Of a DNA stretch of 64,000 bases, positions 37,116 to 45,835 are shown in pieces. Position 1 is the first letter of the stretch. Each line of letters begins with the position of its first letter. Position numbers and translations under genes: made by a program. Below the pieces are notes generated by a model. It did not search any database, was not told the origin of the DNA, and saw only the letters and a list, made by a program, of their open reading frames with translations. Source of the DNA: Glycocaulis sp050485565 (lineage in GTDB: Bacteria > Pseudomonadota > Alphaproteobacteria > Caulobacterales > Maricaulaceae); the NCBI RefSeq assembly GCF_050485565.1, contig NZ_JBJHBQ010000012.1, forward strand, positions 14,388-78,387, in the 5' to 3' direction.

Positions 37116-37319
37116 TTAGCGGCTGTAGGGCAGGTAGTGTTGTTTCACGATCTTCGCGTCGGGCGCCGCCAGAGTGTCGGTGCCGCGCTTCTGGCGGATC
37201 TGCTTGGGCGTCCGCTTGATCATGCCGTGACGTTTGCCGGACTGGGCGGCCAGCACTTTGCCGGTCGCCGTTACCTTGAAGCGCTTCTTGGCGCCGCTTT
37301 TGGTCTTCATCTTCGACAT
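37116..37319 (-). CDS. rpmI: 50S ribosomal protein L35
   Basis: A 67-residue basic protein, MSKMKTKSGAKKRFKVTATGK at the start and HYLPYSR at the end, matching L35 throughout. AGGAGACCGAA immediately precedes the ATG. It is co-transcribed with rplT and probably starts at the promoter in 37419-37446. Confidence 0.98.
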   Translation of the reverse strand: MSKMKTKSGAKKRFKVTATGKVLAAQSGKRHGMIKRTPKQIRQKRGTDTLAAPDAKIVKQHYLPYSR

Positions 37320-37418
37320 TTCGGTCTCCTGATATGGGTGCCGGGCGCAAGGCGCGGCGAGCCGTTAACGGCCAGCAGGCATGTCGTGGGCCTGACTGAC
37401 CGGACTAAAGAGCGCGTG

Positions 37419-37446
37419 GTTATACGCAAGAAGGCGCGAAACGCAA
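37419..37446 (-). promoter_or_regulatory. Probable promoter of rpmI-rplT
   Basis: On the minus strand: -35 TTGCGT (37441-37446), 16-base spacer, -10 TATAAC (37419-37424), about 100 bases before rpmI. An imperfect hairpin (GAAGGCG/CGCCTTC) overlaps it and could end the upstream repeat-protein transcript. Confidence 0.45.
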
Positions 37447-37481
37447 GCGTCTCACGCCTTCCGGCACACTTGTGCTCATTA

Positions 37482-39257
37482 CTAGCGCGGGGCTTCGCCT
37501 TCGGCCACGTACAGCGTGGCCGGTGCTTCCTGCGCGCCGAACGTACCCGCATAGACATAATACATGCCCGGTTCGCCCGCCGGGAAGTTGATCCCGGCAT
37601 TGAGGCCCACCGAACCGTCATCATCACAACGCCAACTGCCATCAGGCGTCATCACGGCCAGCGTGGTGTCGCGTTCGGCATCGAGATAGATGGTGAAAGG
37701 CAGCTCTCCGTCTGGCGTCCAGTTCACGATATAGCTGGGTTCCCGGCTGATATGGCCGACACAGTAATCATGGCTGTGAAAACCGGCCTGGAAGGCACGC
37801 AGCGGCCCGCCCGCCTGCAGCTCCGCCTCATAGGGCAGGTTGACCGTTGCCGGATCAAGGGTCACCGCGCCGAAAAGCGGCTCCAGCGTTGTATCCACCC
37901 GCATGGACACCGCATCAGCGCCCCACCCCGTTTCGGAGATGTAAACGGTGGCGGTGGATGTCTCGTCTGATGAGAAAGTGGCGACATAGATGTCGTAAAC
38001 ACCGCTGGACGCGCCATCGATCACAAGGCCGGGATCGAGATTGCCCGCACTGTCATCATCGCACCACCAGCCGCCATCTGGCGCGTTGACCAGAAGCAGG
38101 GTGTCGATATCGCTCGCCGCCGAGATGTAAAGCGGCTCTCCATTGCCTGTCCATGTCAGGCGCATGGTGGGCTCGCGCGTCATATGACCGTAGCAGAAGC
38201 CCTCGACGACCGTGTGGCCGGACGCCAGTGCCAGCTGGGCGTTTACAGGCCCGCCAACCCTGACTCCCATCGCGAACGGGTTGGGCGAAAAGCCCGTTTC
38301 CAGCCGGTAGCTGCCATCATGAGGCGTTCCTGATACATCCACCGAATTGTCGAGACCGGCATAGCCGATTTCAGAGACATGCAGCACGGCTGTCTGCTCG
38401 CCGATATCGCTGAATGTGCCAGCCCAGATGAGATAATCGCCCGATTGCGGCTCAGCGAAGGTCACGCCCGGATCAAGGCCGCCCGCGCCATCATCATCGC
38501 AATGCCAAGTGCCATCGGGCGCGCGAACGGCAATCGTGCCATCGCGCTCGCTCTCGGTGGAAATGTAAAGCTGGTAGCGGCCCGCGCGGTAAGTCAGGCG
38601 GGCGCTGGGCGCTTCTGACCCGAAACCGACACAGGCGGTACCAAGCGGGCCGAGGCGTACATCCCCGCCTTGCGAGACCTCGATGCTTGCCGGATCATTG
38701 CGGAAGCCCGCACGCAAGGACAGCGTCGTGGCAGGCGGCGCCTCGGCATTGACCGTACGGGCGAAGGGGTTGGCGGTGGAGTAGGCCAGCTCGGAAATAT
38801 GCAAGGCGGTATCAGGATAACCCCCACCGGCAGAATAGGTGCCGACCCAGATCTCGTAAGCCCCGCTGGCAGGGCCTTCGACCGTGATGCCGGGGCCGAG
38901 ATTGCCCGCACTGTCATCATCGCACAGCACCGTGCCATCAGGCGTGCGCACCGACATGGTGGTGTCGGTCTCTGACGCCGCCGAGAGCATGAGATCAAAC
39001 ACGTCGCCTGCATCTTCATAGGTCAGGACGAAGGTCGGGTCTTCGGTAATGAAGCCCACACAGCCCGAACCGCCCAGGCGCGAAGCGCGCATGGCACCGC
39101 CCGCCTGAACGGCAAATGTGCGCGGATCGTCGGGAAAGCCTGCAGAGAGGGTCACCGAGCCATGGCGGCCTTGCGCCTCGCCGTGCGGTGTCTGCGACAG
39201 GGCGGCAGGTGCAATGGCAAAAGCTGCCAGAACGCCAAAGGATACAAGATGTTTCAT
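37482..39257 (-). CDS. Secreted protein with four tandem PPC-like repeats
   Basis: A 591-residue exported protein. A signal peptide (MKHLVSFGVLAAFAIAPAALSQ) is followed by four repeats of about 145 residues. Each repeat holds an early Cys in a C-V/Y-G-x2-T/S-x-E/R-P context and then a CDDD-x-(A/S)-x-G-L/N-x-P/A-G motif (Cys near 108, 252, 398, 543). Each ends with a beta-rich YxxxVGTxS-type stretch. This resembles pre-peptidase C-terminal (PPC) domains, but no protease domain is attached. The repeated Cys pair suggests one disulfide per repeat, and the Asp cluster a possible calcium site (inference). CAGGAGG precedes the ATG. Function is unknown; it splits infC from rpmI-rplT. Confidence 0.7.
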   Translation of the reverse strand: MKHLVSFGVLAAFAIAPAALSQTPHGEAQGRHGSVTLSAGFPDDPRTFAVQAGGAMRASRLGGSGCVGFITEDPTFVLTYEDAGDVFDLMLSAASETDTTMSVRTPDGTVLCDDDSAGNLGPGITVEGPASGAYEIWVGTYSAGGGYPDTALHISELAYSTANPFARTVNAEAPPATTLSLRAGFRNDPASIEVSQGGDVRLGPLGTACVGFGSEAPSARLTYRAGRYQLYISTESERDGTIAVRAPDGTWHCDDDGAGGLDPGVTFAEPQSGDYLIWAGTFSDIGEQTAVLHVSEIGYAGLDNSVDVSGTPHDGSYRLETGFSPNPFAMGVRVGGPVNAQLALASGHTVVEGFCYGHMTREPTMRLTWTGNGEPLYISAASDIDTLLLVNAPDGGWWCDDDSAGNLDPGLVIDGASSGVYDIYVATFSSDETSTATVYISETGWGADAVSMRVDTTLEPLFGAVTLDPATVNLPYEAELQAGGPLRAFQAGFHSHDYCVGHISREPSYIVNWTPDGELPFTIYLDAERDTTLAVMTPDGSWRCDDDGSVGLNAGINFPAGEPGMYYVYAGTFGAQEAPATLYVAEGEAPR

Positions 39258-39340
39258 GAAAGATCCTCCTGCTGTGGATGCCATCAGCGTCCGACTCGCG
39301 GCAGGAGACTAGGCCCAAAAGGCCGGGCCTGCCTAGGCGC

Positions 39341-39375
39341 AAAAAAGCCGGCAGCACATGGGTGCCACCGGCTTT
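39341..39375 (-). terminator. Intrinsic terminator of infC
   Basis: On the minus strand the stem AAAGCCGG/CCGGCTTT (39344-39351, 39368-39375), with an inner GCAC/GTGC pairing, is followed by a T6 run. It is 27 bases after the infC stop and so separates infC from the secreted-repeat gene. Confidence 0.85.
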
Positions 39376-39402
39376 CAGAAATTATCAGGCAGACAGGACG
39401 CG

Positions 39403-39942
39403 TTAGCGCGGCGCCATCACCATAATCATCTGGCGGCCTTCAAGCTTGGGCTCGAACTCCACCTTTGCGATGTCGCCGAAATCGGCTTTCACGCGGTCGA
39501 AAATCACCATGCCGCGATCCTGGTGCGCCATTTCCCGGCCCCGGAAGCGCAAGGTGATCTTCACCTTGTCGCCGTCCTCGAAGAAGCGCCGCATGGACCG
39601 GGTTTTCACCTCATAGTCATGCGTATCGATATTCGGACGCATCTTTATCTCTTTGATATCCTGCGTCTTCTGCTTCTTGCGTGCTTCCGCCTTCTTCTTC
39701 TGCTCGGCATATTTCAGCTTGCCGAAATCGGCCAGCTTGCAGACAGGCGGGTTGGCGGTGGGTGAGACTTCAATAAGGTCGAGTCCTGCCTCGGCCGCAG
39801 CGTCCAGCGCGGCTTCAATCGGCATCTCGCCTTGTTTTTCGCCATTTTCGTCAATCAGGAGCACTCGCGGCACGCGAATGTCTCCGTTGATGCGCGGTCC
39901 GTCCTTCTTGACAGGCGGCGCGGCGTGGGGGCGTCGGGCTAT
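39403..39942 (-). CDS. infC: Translation initiation factor IF-3, probable ATA start codon
   Basis: A 179-residue IF-3. It keeps free 30S subunits apart and checks start-codon pairing. Both domains are complete: RINGDIRVPRVLLIDENGEKQGEM, NPPVCKLADFGKLKYAEQKKK, then KTRSMRRFFEDGDKVKITLRFRGREM. No ATG, GTG or TTG occurs at the conserved N-terminus. The codon at 39942-39940 is ATA, seven bases after AGGAG, and gives the expected length. A TTG at 40002 would add 20 unconserved residues. Rare start codons are classical for infC because IF-3 then represses its own translation. Confidence 0.9.
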   Translation of the reverse strand: MARRPHAAPPVKKDGPRINGDIRVPRVLLIDENGEKQGEMPIEAALDAAAEAGLDLIEVSPTANPPVCKLADFGKLKYAEQKKKAEARKKQKTQDIKEIKMRPNIDTHDYEVKTRSMRRFFEDGDKVKITLRFRGREMAHQDRGMVIFDRVKADFGDIAKVEFEPKLEGRQMIMVMAPR

Positions 39943-40087
39943 GCGTCTTCTCCTGTTACAGCGCCGGACCGGAGAGGCTTGATCGGCTCCCGCTCCCGGC
40001 AAACAAAACTCTTCAATGGCGTCAACGCACGATATCGCGTTTCCGATGCATGCGCATATCGTGAGATGGCTGGTAAAATCAAGACAT

Positions 40088-41074
40088 TCAGGCCGCTTCG
40101 GGGCTACGCGCAAAGCCGCCGGCCACCCGCATGGACTGCACGGCCTCGGCAACCGAAATCTGCGCAAGTGTCGGTGCGTGCATGAGAATCACGCTTTCCG
40201 GGCCGCGCGGAGACGCCATGTGAGGCGGTTCGGCGCCCGGATGGAACATGACAGCCGGGGAGCCGGCAGCGACGAGAAGATGCAAAAGATCCACATCCTC
40301 GCCAAAGGAAAAGCTGGCCTTGCGCCCCAGCCCTGCCAGCTGGACGAGGTTGGCGCGGCCCGTAAGGTCACGCGCGCCGGGTGTGACATGGGCGATATAG
40401 CGGCCGATCTCGCGCGTGGAAGGTCCACCGACAATGACCGGCTCAACACCCTGCTCTTTCAGCTCATGGGCCAGTGACGCCCAGCGGTCTTTCGGCCAGC
40501 GAAAAGCGGGCTGGAACTCGTCGCCCGCGGGCGCAAACAGGGCGTAGCGGCCCTGCAGGCCGAAATAGGCAGGCTCCAGCGTACGCGAGCGCTTGGCCAC
40601 GAAATCAACCCAGTCGAGCATGGGCGGGGGCGCCTCGCCCAGCTGATGACCAGTGCGGCCGATACCGGCATTGCCAAGCCGGTCGGCCATCTGTTCGGCC
40701 GGATGGTCGGGTGATTTGGGGTCCGGCGCGCCATCGATCCACTGGCCGCGCGACAGGCGCATCGCGCCCTTCAGCTTGCGGGCAGCGTCCGAGCCGCACA
40801 GATCATAGACGAAATCAAACTTCGAGGCGCGGGCGAGCTTTACCCGTTCAAAGAAGCCCTTCTTGGCCGTATCGCGCAGGCTTGCCTCGACAGCGTTGAA
40901 ATACGGGCAGTATTTCACCAGGCCCTCATATTCGGGCGTGGTCAGAAAGGTGATGCGCGCCTTGCGGTGATGCTCACGGATCAGACGCGCAGCCGCCATC
41001 ATGCGCACGGTCGCACGCAGATCGCCTTCGTGGACGACCAGCACCTGTTCCTTTGGCGGCTCGTTCTCAATCAT
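40088..41074 (-). CDS. Glycosyltransferase family 9 (heptosyltransferase-like)
   Basis: A 328-residue GT-B fold enzyme of the heptosyltransferase type, cytoplasmic or membrane-associated. The N-terminal half has VVHEGDLRATVRMMAAARLIREHHRKARITFLTTPEY. The C-terminal nucleotide-sugar half has YALFAPAGDE, WASLAHELKEQGVEPVIVGGPSTRE and GSPAVMFHPGAEPPHMASPRG, a GT9 pattern. The sugar is unknown but probably an outer-core or capsule sugar. It overlaps the family 4 glycosyltransferase by 4 bases (ATGA), so the two are translated together. Confidence 0.85.
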   Translation of the reverse strand: MIENEPPKEQVLVVHEGDLRATVRMMAAARLIREHHRKARITFLTTPEYEGLVKYCPYFNAVEASLRDTAKKGFFERVKLARASKFDFVYDLCGSDAARKLKGAMRLSRGQWIDGAPDPKSPDHPAEQMADRLGNAGIGRTGHQLGEAPPPMLDWVDFVAKRSRTLEPAYFGLQGRYALFAPAGDEFQPAFRWPKDRWASLAHELKEQGVEPVIVGGPSTREIGRYIAHVTPGARDLTGRANLVQLAGLGRKASFSFGEDVDLLHLLVAAGSPAVMFHPGAEPPHMASPRGPESVILMHAPTLAQISVAEAVQSMRVAGGFARSPEAA

Positions 41075-42228
41075 GGTTTATAGTCTAGAAGTTCCCGATA
41101 TACCCGCAAGGTCGATCCCTGCAGCGCCTCGCGCGAATAATGGGCGATAACACGTTGGCGCGCCAAATGCCCGCGCAATTTTTTTGCCTCGGCGTCAAGA
41201 TCGAGCACCGCCTTCATCTGCTCTGCCAGATCGGCGTCGCTTCCCGGCGCAAACAACCAGCCTGTTTGTGTGCCCGCAAGGATTTCCAGAGGACCGCCAT
41301 GCGCCGCCGCGATCACCGGGCGTTCCATGGCCATGGCCTCGGCCAGCGTGCGGCCAAAGGCTTCCGGCTCAAGGGACGGGTTGATGACGATATCGGCGGC
41401 CATATAGGCGCGCGCCATGTCTGCAACATGGCCAGGCAATACCAGCGCCACGCCCGTTTCTGCCGCGTGGCTGCGCAACTGGTCGACATAGGCATCACGC
41501 CCTTGCGCATCACCGGCACACACCAGTACGGGTGCCGGGCCCGGCAGACGCCCGGCAAGGGCCGCCACCGCGTCAATGGCCAGCATCTGGCCTTTCCACG
41601 CCGTCAGGCGCGCGGGCAGCAGGATGACCGGTCCGCCCCGCCCGTCCAGCCAGGCTGAACGCAGGCTGTCAACTTCCAGCGGGTCTACGCGCGCTGGATC
41701 GAGCCGGGCCAGATCAACCCCGCGCGGAATGACATGCAGATGGGAGAGATCGGCGCGTTTCTCGGCCAGCACCTTGTAGTGCTCCGCCCGGACATGGTCG
41801 GCGATAAAGTGCGAGTTGGCGATAACCGCGTCGCCGCGCGCCATCACAGAATTGTAGAAGCGTTTCAGCCCGGTGCGGGCATTATACGTGCCGTGATAGG
41901 TCGTCACGAAGGGAATTTCCGCCCGCCGGGCAGCCTCCAGCCCGCTCCAGGCCGGTGCGCGCGACCGGGCATGGATGATGTCCACGCCGCGTTCGTGGGC
42001 CAGAGCGGCGAGGCGGCGCGAATTGGTCACGATGGTCAGCGGGTTCTTGGTCTTCATGTCGAGGCGGATCAGTTCACCGCCAACGGCGGCCAGCTCCTCT
42101 TCCATCCGCCCGCCAAGACTTGCCACCAGCGCTTCACCGCCCGAATCCACGATGGCCTGCGCGACATCAATCGTGGTGCGCTCGGCCCCGCCCGCTTCAA
42201 GCTCTGGAATCAGCTGGAGAATTTTCAT
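41071..42228 (-). CDS. Glycosyltransferase family 4
   Basis: A 385-residue GT-B glycosyltransferase. The donor-binding half shows LPARLTAWKGQMLAIDAV and the EPEAFGRTLAEAMAMERPVIA motif that ends in AAAHGGPLEIL; the acceptor half begins MKILQLIPELEAGGAERTT. This is typical of enzymes building lipopolysaccharide or exopolysaccharide. The ATG at 42228 is chosen for its match to the GT4 N-terminus. It overlaps the downstream GT9 gene and is divergent from the hydrolase at 42342. Confidence 0.88.
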   Translation of the reverse strand: MKILQLIPELEAGGAERTTIDVAQAIVDSGGEALVASLGGRMEEELAAVGGELIRLDMKTKNPLTIVTNSRRLAALAHERGVDIIHARSRAPAWSGLEAARRAEIPFVTTYHGTYNARTGLKRFYNSVMARGDAVIANSHFIADHVRAEHYKVLAEKRADLSHLHVIPRGVDLARLDPARVDPLEVDSLRSAWLDGRGGPVILLPARLTAWKGQMLAIDAVAALAGRLPGPAPVLVCAGDAQGRDAYVDQLRSHAAETGVALVLPGHVADMARAYMAADIVINPSLEPEAFGRTLAEAMAMERPVIAAAHGGPLEILAGTQTGWLFAPGSDADLAEQMKAVLDLDAEAKKLRGHLARQRVIAHYSREALQGSTLRVYRELLDYKP

Positions 42229-42341
42229 GGGCGGGCTTTTTCCGGGTGAATGTGCGGCCAAGCGGTTGAACCATCGGGCCTGCGTCATAATGATGAGGCC
42301 AGTCAGGCGCAAACGCCAGCCCATACATAGAAGGTTCCCGC

Positions 42342-43097
42342 ATGCCACAATTTCTTGACCGGGGCGATGGTGTCCGGCTCGCCTATGAGCGCCATTCCGG
42401 CAAGGGTCCGGGTATTGTCTGGCTGGGCGGGCTGCGCTCCGACATGGAAGGCACCAAGGCGCTGGCGCTCGATCAGTGGGCGCGCGCGCAGGGCCGGGCC
42501 TTTGTCCGCTTTGATTATTTCGCCCATGGCCAGTCTGGCGGCAGCTGGCGCGATGCCCGTATCGGCACCTGGCGCGAGGATGCGCTTCAGGTCATCGACA
42601 CGCTGACCGAAGGACCGCTGGTGCTGGTTGGCTCGTCCATGGGCGCGTGGACCGCCCTGCTGGCGGCGCTGGCACGCCCTGAACGGGTGGCAGGGATGGT
42701 GCTGATAGCGCCTGCGCCTGACTTTACCGAGAAGCTGATGTGGGCGGGGTTTCCTGACAGTGTCCGTGACTCAATTCTGACGCGCGGAGAGTGGGCGCAG
42801 CCATCGGAGTATGGTGAACCGCTCATCATCACGCGCGGGCTGATCGAGGAGGCGCGTCAATGGCTGTTGCTGGACGGGCCGGTCCGGTTTGACGGACCCG
42901 TGCAGATATTACAGGGCATGGCCGACGCGGATGTGCCCTGGCAGCATGCGATAACGCTTGCCGGGTGCCTGACCTCCAGCGACGTGGCCGTGCATATCAG
43001 CAAGAGCGGCGATCACCGGCTGTCCACGCCCGCGGACATAGACAGGCTGGTCGCCAGCGTTGAAGCGCTGTGCCGTCAGATTGAAAAGACAGGATAA
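42342..43097 (+). CDS. Alpha/beta hydrolase, ABHD10-like
   Basis: A 251-residue serine hydrolase. It shows VWLGGLRSDMEGTKA and FDYFAHGQSGG, the nucleophile elbow GSSMGAW, the acid in GMADADVPW, and the His in SGDHRLS. This arrangement is close to mammalian ABHD10 and its bacterial relatives, which act on thioesters or small esters. It has no signal peptide, so the protein is cytoplasmic. It stands alone, divergent from the glycosyltransferase pair. Confidence 0.85.
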   Translation: MPQFLDRGDGVRLAYERHSGKGPGIVWLGGLRSDMEGTKALALDQWARAQGRAFVRFDYFAHGQSGGSWRDARIGTWREDALQVIDTLTEGPLVLVGSSMGAWTALLAALARPERVAGMVLIAPAPDFTEKLMWAGFPDSVRDSILTRGEWAQPSEYGEPLIITRGLIEEARQWLLLDGPVRFDGPVQILQGMADADVPWQHAITLAGCLTSSDVAVHISKSGDHRLSTPADIDRLVASVEALCRQIEKTG

Positions 43098-43106
43098 GGC
43101 CAGAGA

Positions 43107-43673
43107 CTAGAAACGGAAGGCCGATTCAAACCGCAGCTGCGGCGTGCGGCGGTCAGGCTCTTCGCCAAACACATCCTCTTCCGGGGAGGTGAAGCGGAAT
43201 TCACCGCCAATGCGCACCCGGTCGGTCAGTGAATAGAACGCACCTGCGCTCACATCCTGAAGCTCGAATGCCGGACCACGCATACGCTGGGAAATACCCA
43301 GAGAGATGCCCCAGCGCTCACCGGCAGAAAAGCGGAACTGCTCTGCCTGCTCGCCCCAGACCGAGGCCATCGTGCCTGCCGGCGCCATGGTGAACCGTTG
43401 CTGCCAGGCGGTTGCAGAACCCGTGGGCTGATCTGGTACCGAAAGAAGGGCAGCGTCACGCCGCACCGCATCTTCACGCCCCGACAGCACCTGATCGGCT
43501 TCGGCCTGTTCGGCCAGATCCTGCAGACGCTCAAGCGAGGTGAGATCGGAGAAGGCGGTGCCGCGAAGATTGAACCCGTCGCGCACGCCGGAATCCTGCG
43601 CCAGCGCCGTCGGCGCGATGGCAAGGGCCATCACGAGCGGCAGGGCCGACAGGACTGACACGCGCAAACGCAT
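43107..43673 (-). CDS. NtrZ-like periplasmic regulatory protein
   Basis: A 188-residue exported protein. The signal peptide MRLRVSVLSALPLVMALAIAPTALAQ ends at ALA-Q. The C-terminal domain (WGISLGISQR, AGAFYSLTDRVRIGGEFRF, then RTPQLRFESAFRF) matches the pattern I recall for NtrZ, a periplasmic inhibitor of the NtrY phosphatase in Caulobacter. A small outer-membrane barrel ending in Phe is the alternative. No ntrY or ntrX gene is in the window. The ATG at 43673 is chosen from the signal peptide. Confidence 0.55.
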   Translation of the reverse strand: MRLRVSVLSALPLVMALAIAPTALAQDSGVRDGFNLRGTAFSDLTSLERLQDLAEQAEADQVLSGREDAVRRDAALLSVPDQPTGSATAWQQRFTMAPAGTMASVWGEQAEQFRFSAGERWGISLGISQRMRGPAFELQDVSAGAFYSLTDRVRIGGEFRFTSPEEDVFGEEPDRRTPQLRFESAFRF

Positions 43674-43768
43674 GGTTCTCTCCGCAATTACAAGATTTGA
43701 TATACGCCAGTAACGCTGCAAACCCAACAGGGTTGCCGGCGCTGTGATGCGAATTGGTGCCGAGCGTG

Positions 43769-45004
43769 TCAAAAGCGCAACCCTGCTTCGAGGAAGAGGC
43801 GCGTGGTCTCGCCCGTCTGCGTTGTTCGCTCAGGCCCTGACAGGCCAGCCTCCCCCGCACGGCTATGGGCAAGGCCCACGCCAAGAATGAACCCGGACTC
43901 GAAATAGCGCGATGCACCGACAAGCACGTTGTCACTATGCGCATGGACCAGGCTGGAGCGCGCACGCGACGCCTCCAGGGAGAACAGCCAGTCCCCGCGC
44001 TCATAGGCAAGGCTCGCCGCATGGGCACTGTAGCGCGCACCGGAAACGCCATCATTGCTTAAAAGCGCGCCGAGCCCCACCTTCCATGCGCCTTCGCTGC
44101 GGATCAGGCGGGCCGACACAGCCCAGGGATCATCGAAAAAGGCGCTCGCATTACCGGCAGCGCGCCCGTGCGACAGGCCCATGCCGGCTGTCCAGCGCAC
44201 ACCGCTGGCAGCAAAACGATGGTCGAAGGACACGCCCAGCTCGGCTATGTCACGCACGCTGGCCGCAGCGAGAAGTCCCGGCTGGGATGATGGGCGGCAA
44301 TAGCTGGCCCCGCACACATCGCCGTCCGGCGTGAAGGAGGCTGCGGCGCGGAAACCGGCCAGACGTACACTGCGCACCAGCAGTTTGGGCGCATGGCCCG
44401 ACATTGTATTGGCCACTGACGCAAAATTACGCCCTGCCGGGTCAGTCCGGGTGGCATCGGCACGCATCAGCCAGAACGCGCCCGGCAGGGGATCGCTTTC
44501 CAGCGCAGCTGCGCCCGGCCCATAGCCCGCGCGCACTTCTGCCAGCCCGCCGCGCCAGTAGACAAATGCGGTTTCCACCGCAAAGGCGGGATCATCGCCC
44601 GTAATGCCGGGGCCTGCGGCAAAGCCGGTAAACGCGCCCACAGGTGCCAGACCGCCTGCATCAAGGCAGTCAGCCGCGCCCGCCGGGCAGTTACCGATAC
44701 TCTGGGCCAGCCCCGCCCGCCCGGAATCGCGGCGCGCCACCAGACCGCCGGCAAACCCGACCCTGTTGGTGTTCTCCAGTATGCGCTCAGCGGTAAAATC
44801 GAGCCGTATCTCGCCATAGGGGCCAGAACGGGCAGCACTGCTAGCGCCCGGTGCAAGCACGATGTCCGCGCTCAGCTGAAAATCTGTATCGAGCTGGAAG
44901 GGGCCCTCTTGCGCCTGCACCGGCGTGCCATACGCAGCAAGGACAAGAACAGGCGCGGCCGCGAGAATTGTGAAGGCCCGAACCTGAGCGCGAAGCGCTG
45001 TCAT
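43769..45004 (-). CDS. Outer-membrane porin-like beta-barrel protein
   Basis: A 411-residue exported protein. A signal peptide ends around GTPVQAQ, followed by many amphipathic beta-strands and a terminal Phe (LFLEAGLRF), the usual sign of an outer-membrane barrel. Motifs such as VYWRGGLAEVRAGYG, FASVANTMSGHAPKLLVRS and GVSFDHRF resemble Gram-negative porins of general type. One Cys pair (CPAGAADC) and another in DVCGASYC could close loops. The ATG at 45004 has AAGGA 5 bases upstream; the adjacent ATG at 45007 is too close to it. The substrate is unknown. Confidence 0.75.
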   Translation of the reverse strand: MTALRAQVRAFTILAAAPVLVLAAYGTPVQAQEGPFQLDTDFQLSADIVLAPGASSAARSGPYGEIRLDFTAERILENTNRVGFAGGLVARRDSGRAGLAQSIGNCPAGAADCLDAGGLAPVGAFTGFAAGPGITGDDPAFAVETAFVYWRGGLAEVRAGYGPGAAALESDPLPGAFWLMRADATRTDPAGRNFASVANTMSGHAPKLLVRSVRLAGFRAAASFTPDGDVCGASYCRPSSQPGLLAAASVRDIAELGVSFDHRFAASGVRWTAGMGLSHGRAAGNASAFFDDPWAVSARLIRSEGAWKVGLGALLSNDGVSGARYSAHAASLAYERGDWLFSLEASRARSSLVHAHSDNVLVGASRYFESGFILGVGLAHSRAGEAGLSGPERTTQTGETTRLFLEAGLRF

Positions 45005-45318
45005 CATGGTCCTTCTCTCGCGGCCTCGCCGTAGGCGCCCCCGCTATTCCCCCGGACGCGCGCTAAGGACGATGCGGCAGGGCGATCCCGGCGGTCAAGC
45101 TGCCGGGACCATACGCGGCGGGCTTGCGGGGCGAAGTGTCACAAGAGTGCAACGGTGTAGGCAGGTCCGGGCCGGTCAGATCATCGCTCTGGCCACGGCG
45201 CGAGCGCATGCTATAGAAGCAGGAGACGGGTTGCGCTCGTGTCCGCTCTGGTCTTTTGTGGCGGCTATCAAAGTGCGCTCTTAATCAGTGTTATCCATTT
45301 CCTCTGGAGGTTTGCCCC
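45005..45318. other. 314-base divergent intergenic region, no gene seen
   Basis: Between the porin and the DUF3576 gene. A 7-bp inverted repeat TCCCGGC/GCCGGGA (45086-45092, 45102-45108) is visible, and a TATAG -10-like tract at 45212-45216, but no convincing -35. TTAATCAGTGTTATC near 45284 is only a poor CtrA-like match. An open frame across it lacks a ribosome site and family similarity. Confidence 0.5.
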
Positions 45319-45804
45319 ATGCTCTCACGGCCGCTTGTAACGGTTCTGAGCGTTGTCGCCGTAGCCAGCATGGTGGCCGGCTGCGCATCGCGGTCGAGCA
45401 CCGAACGCGAGAATCGCGGACTTTTCGGCGGCCTGCTCGGCAGCGGACCGCGCGCGACTGCGCCTGATGCGGGCATTGGCGTCAATACCTTTCTGTGGCG
45501 CGCCTCGCTGGACACGCTGTCCTTCATGCCGCTTGACCAGATTGATCCTTTCGGCGGCGTCATCATCACGGACTGGTATGCCAACCCCGAAGCACCCGAA
45601 GAGCGTTTCAAGGCCACCGTCTATGTGCTTGACAGCCGTCTGCGCGCGGATGCGCTGAGCGTCCAGATTTTCCGTCAGGCCCGCAATCCCGATACCGGCG
45701 ACTGGACTGATGTCGCCGTGGATCAGGGCACACGCGTCCAGGTGGAAAACGCCATCCTGACGCGGGCGCGCCAGATGCGGATTTCCCAGCTTCCCGGCTC
45801 CTGA
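45319..45804 (+). CDS. DUF3576 lipoprotein
   Basis: A 161-residue lipoprotein of unknown function, with the signal ending SMVAGC. The DUF3576 core is unmistakable: IGVNTFLWRASLDTLSFMPLDQIDPFGGVIITDWY, then FKATVYVLDSRLRADALSVQIFRQ. CTGGAGG lies upstream of the ATG at 45319. In many Alphaproteobacteria this gene precedes leuS, lptE and holA. Here lptE follows directly and leuS is missing from the spot. Confidence 0.88.
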   Translation: MLSRPLVTVLSVVAVASMVAGCASRSSTERENRGLFGGLLGSGPRATAPDAGIGVNTFLWRASLDTLSFMPLDQIDPFGGVIITDWYANPEAPEERFKATVYVLDSRLRADALSVQIFRQARNPDTGDWTDVAVDQGTRVQVENAILTRARQMRISQLPGS

Positions 45805-45835
45805 CCGGACGAGCAAGGCACGAGGCCCGAACGCA

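Noticed and set aside
39247..39262. GATGTTTCATGAAAGA as a fourth parS
   Set aside because: Only superficially similar; the central CACGTG is missing and it coincides with a gene start.
39943..40167. N-terminal extension of infC
   Set aside because: Overlaps the end of the glycosyltransferase gene and has no conserved residues; the AGGAG-ATA start explains the conserved protein.
45006..45284. 92-codon open frame upstream of DUF3576
   Set aside because: Arg-rich product without family likeness; antisense to nothing but lacks a ribosome site; typical of GC-rich intergenic DNA.
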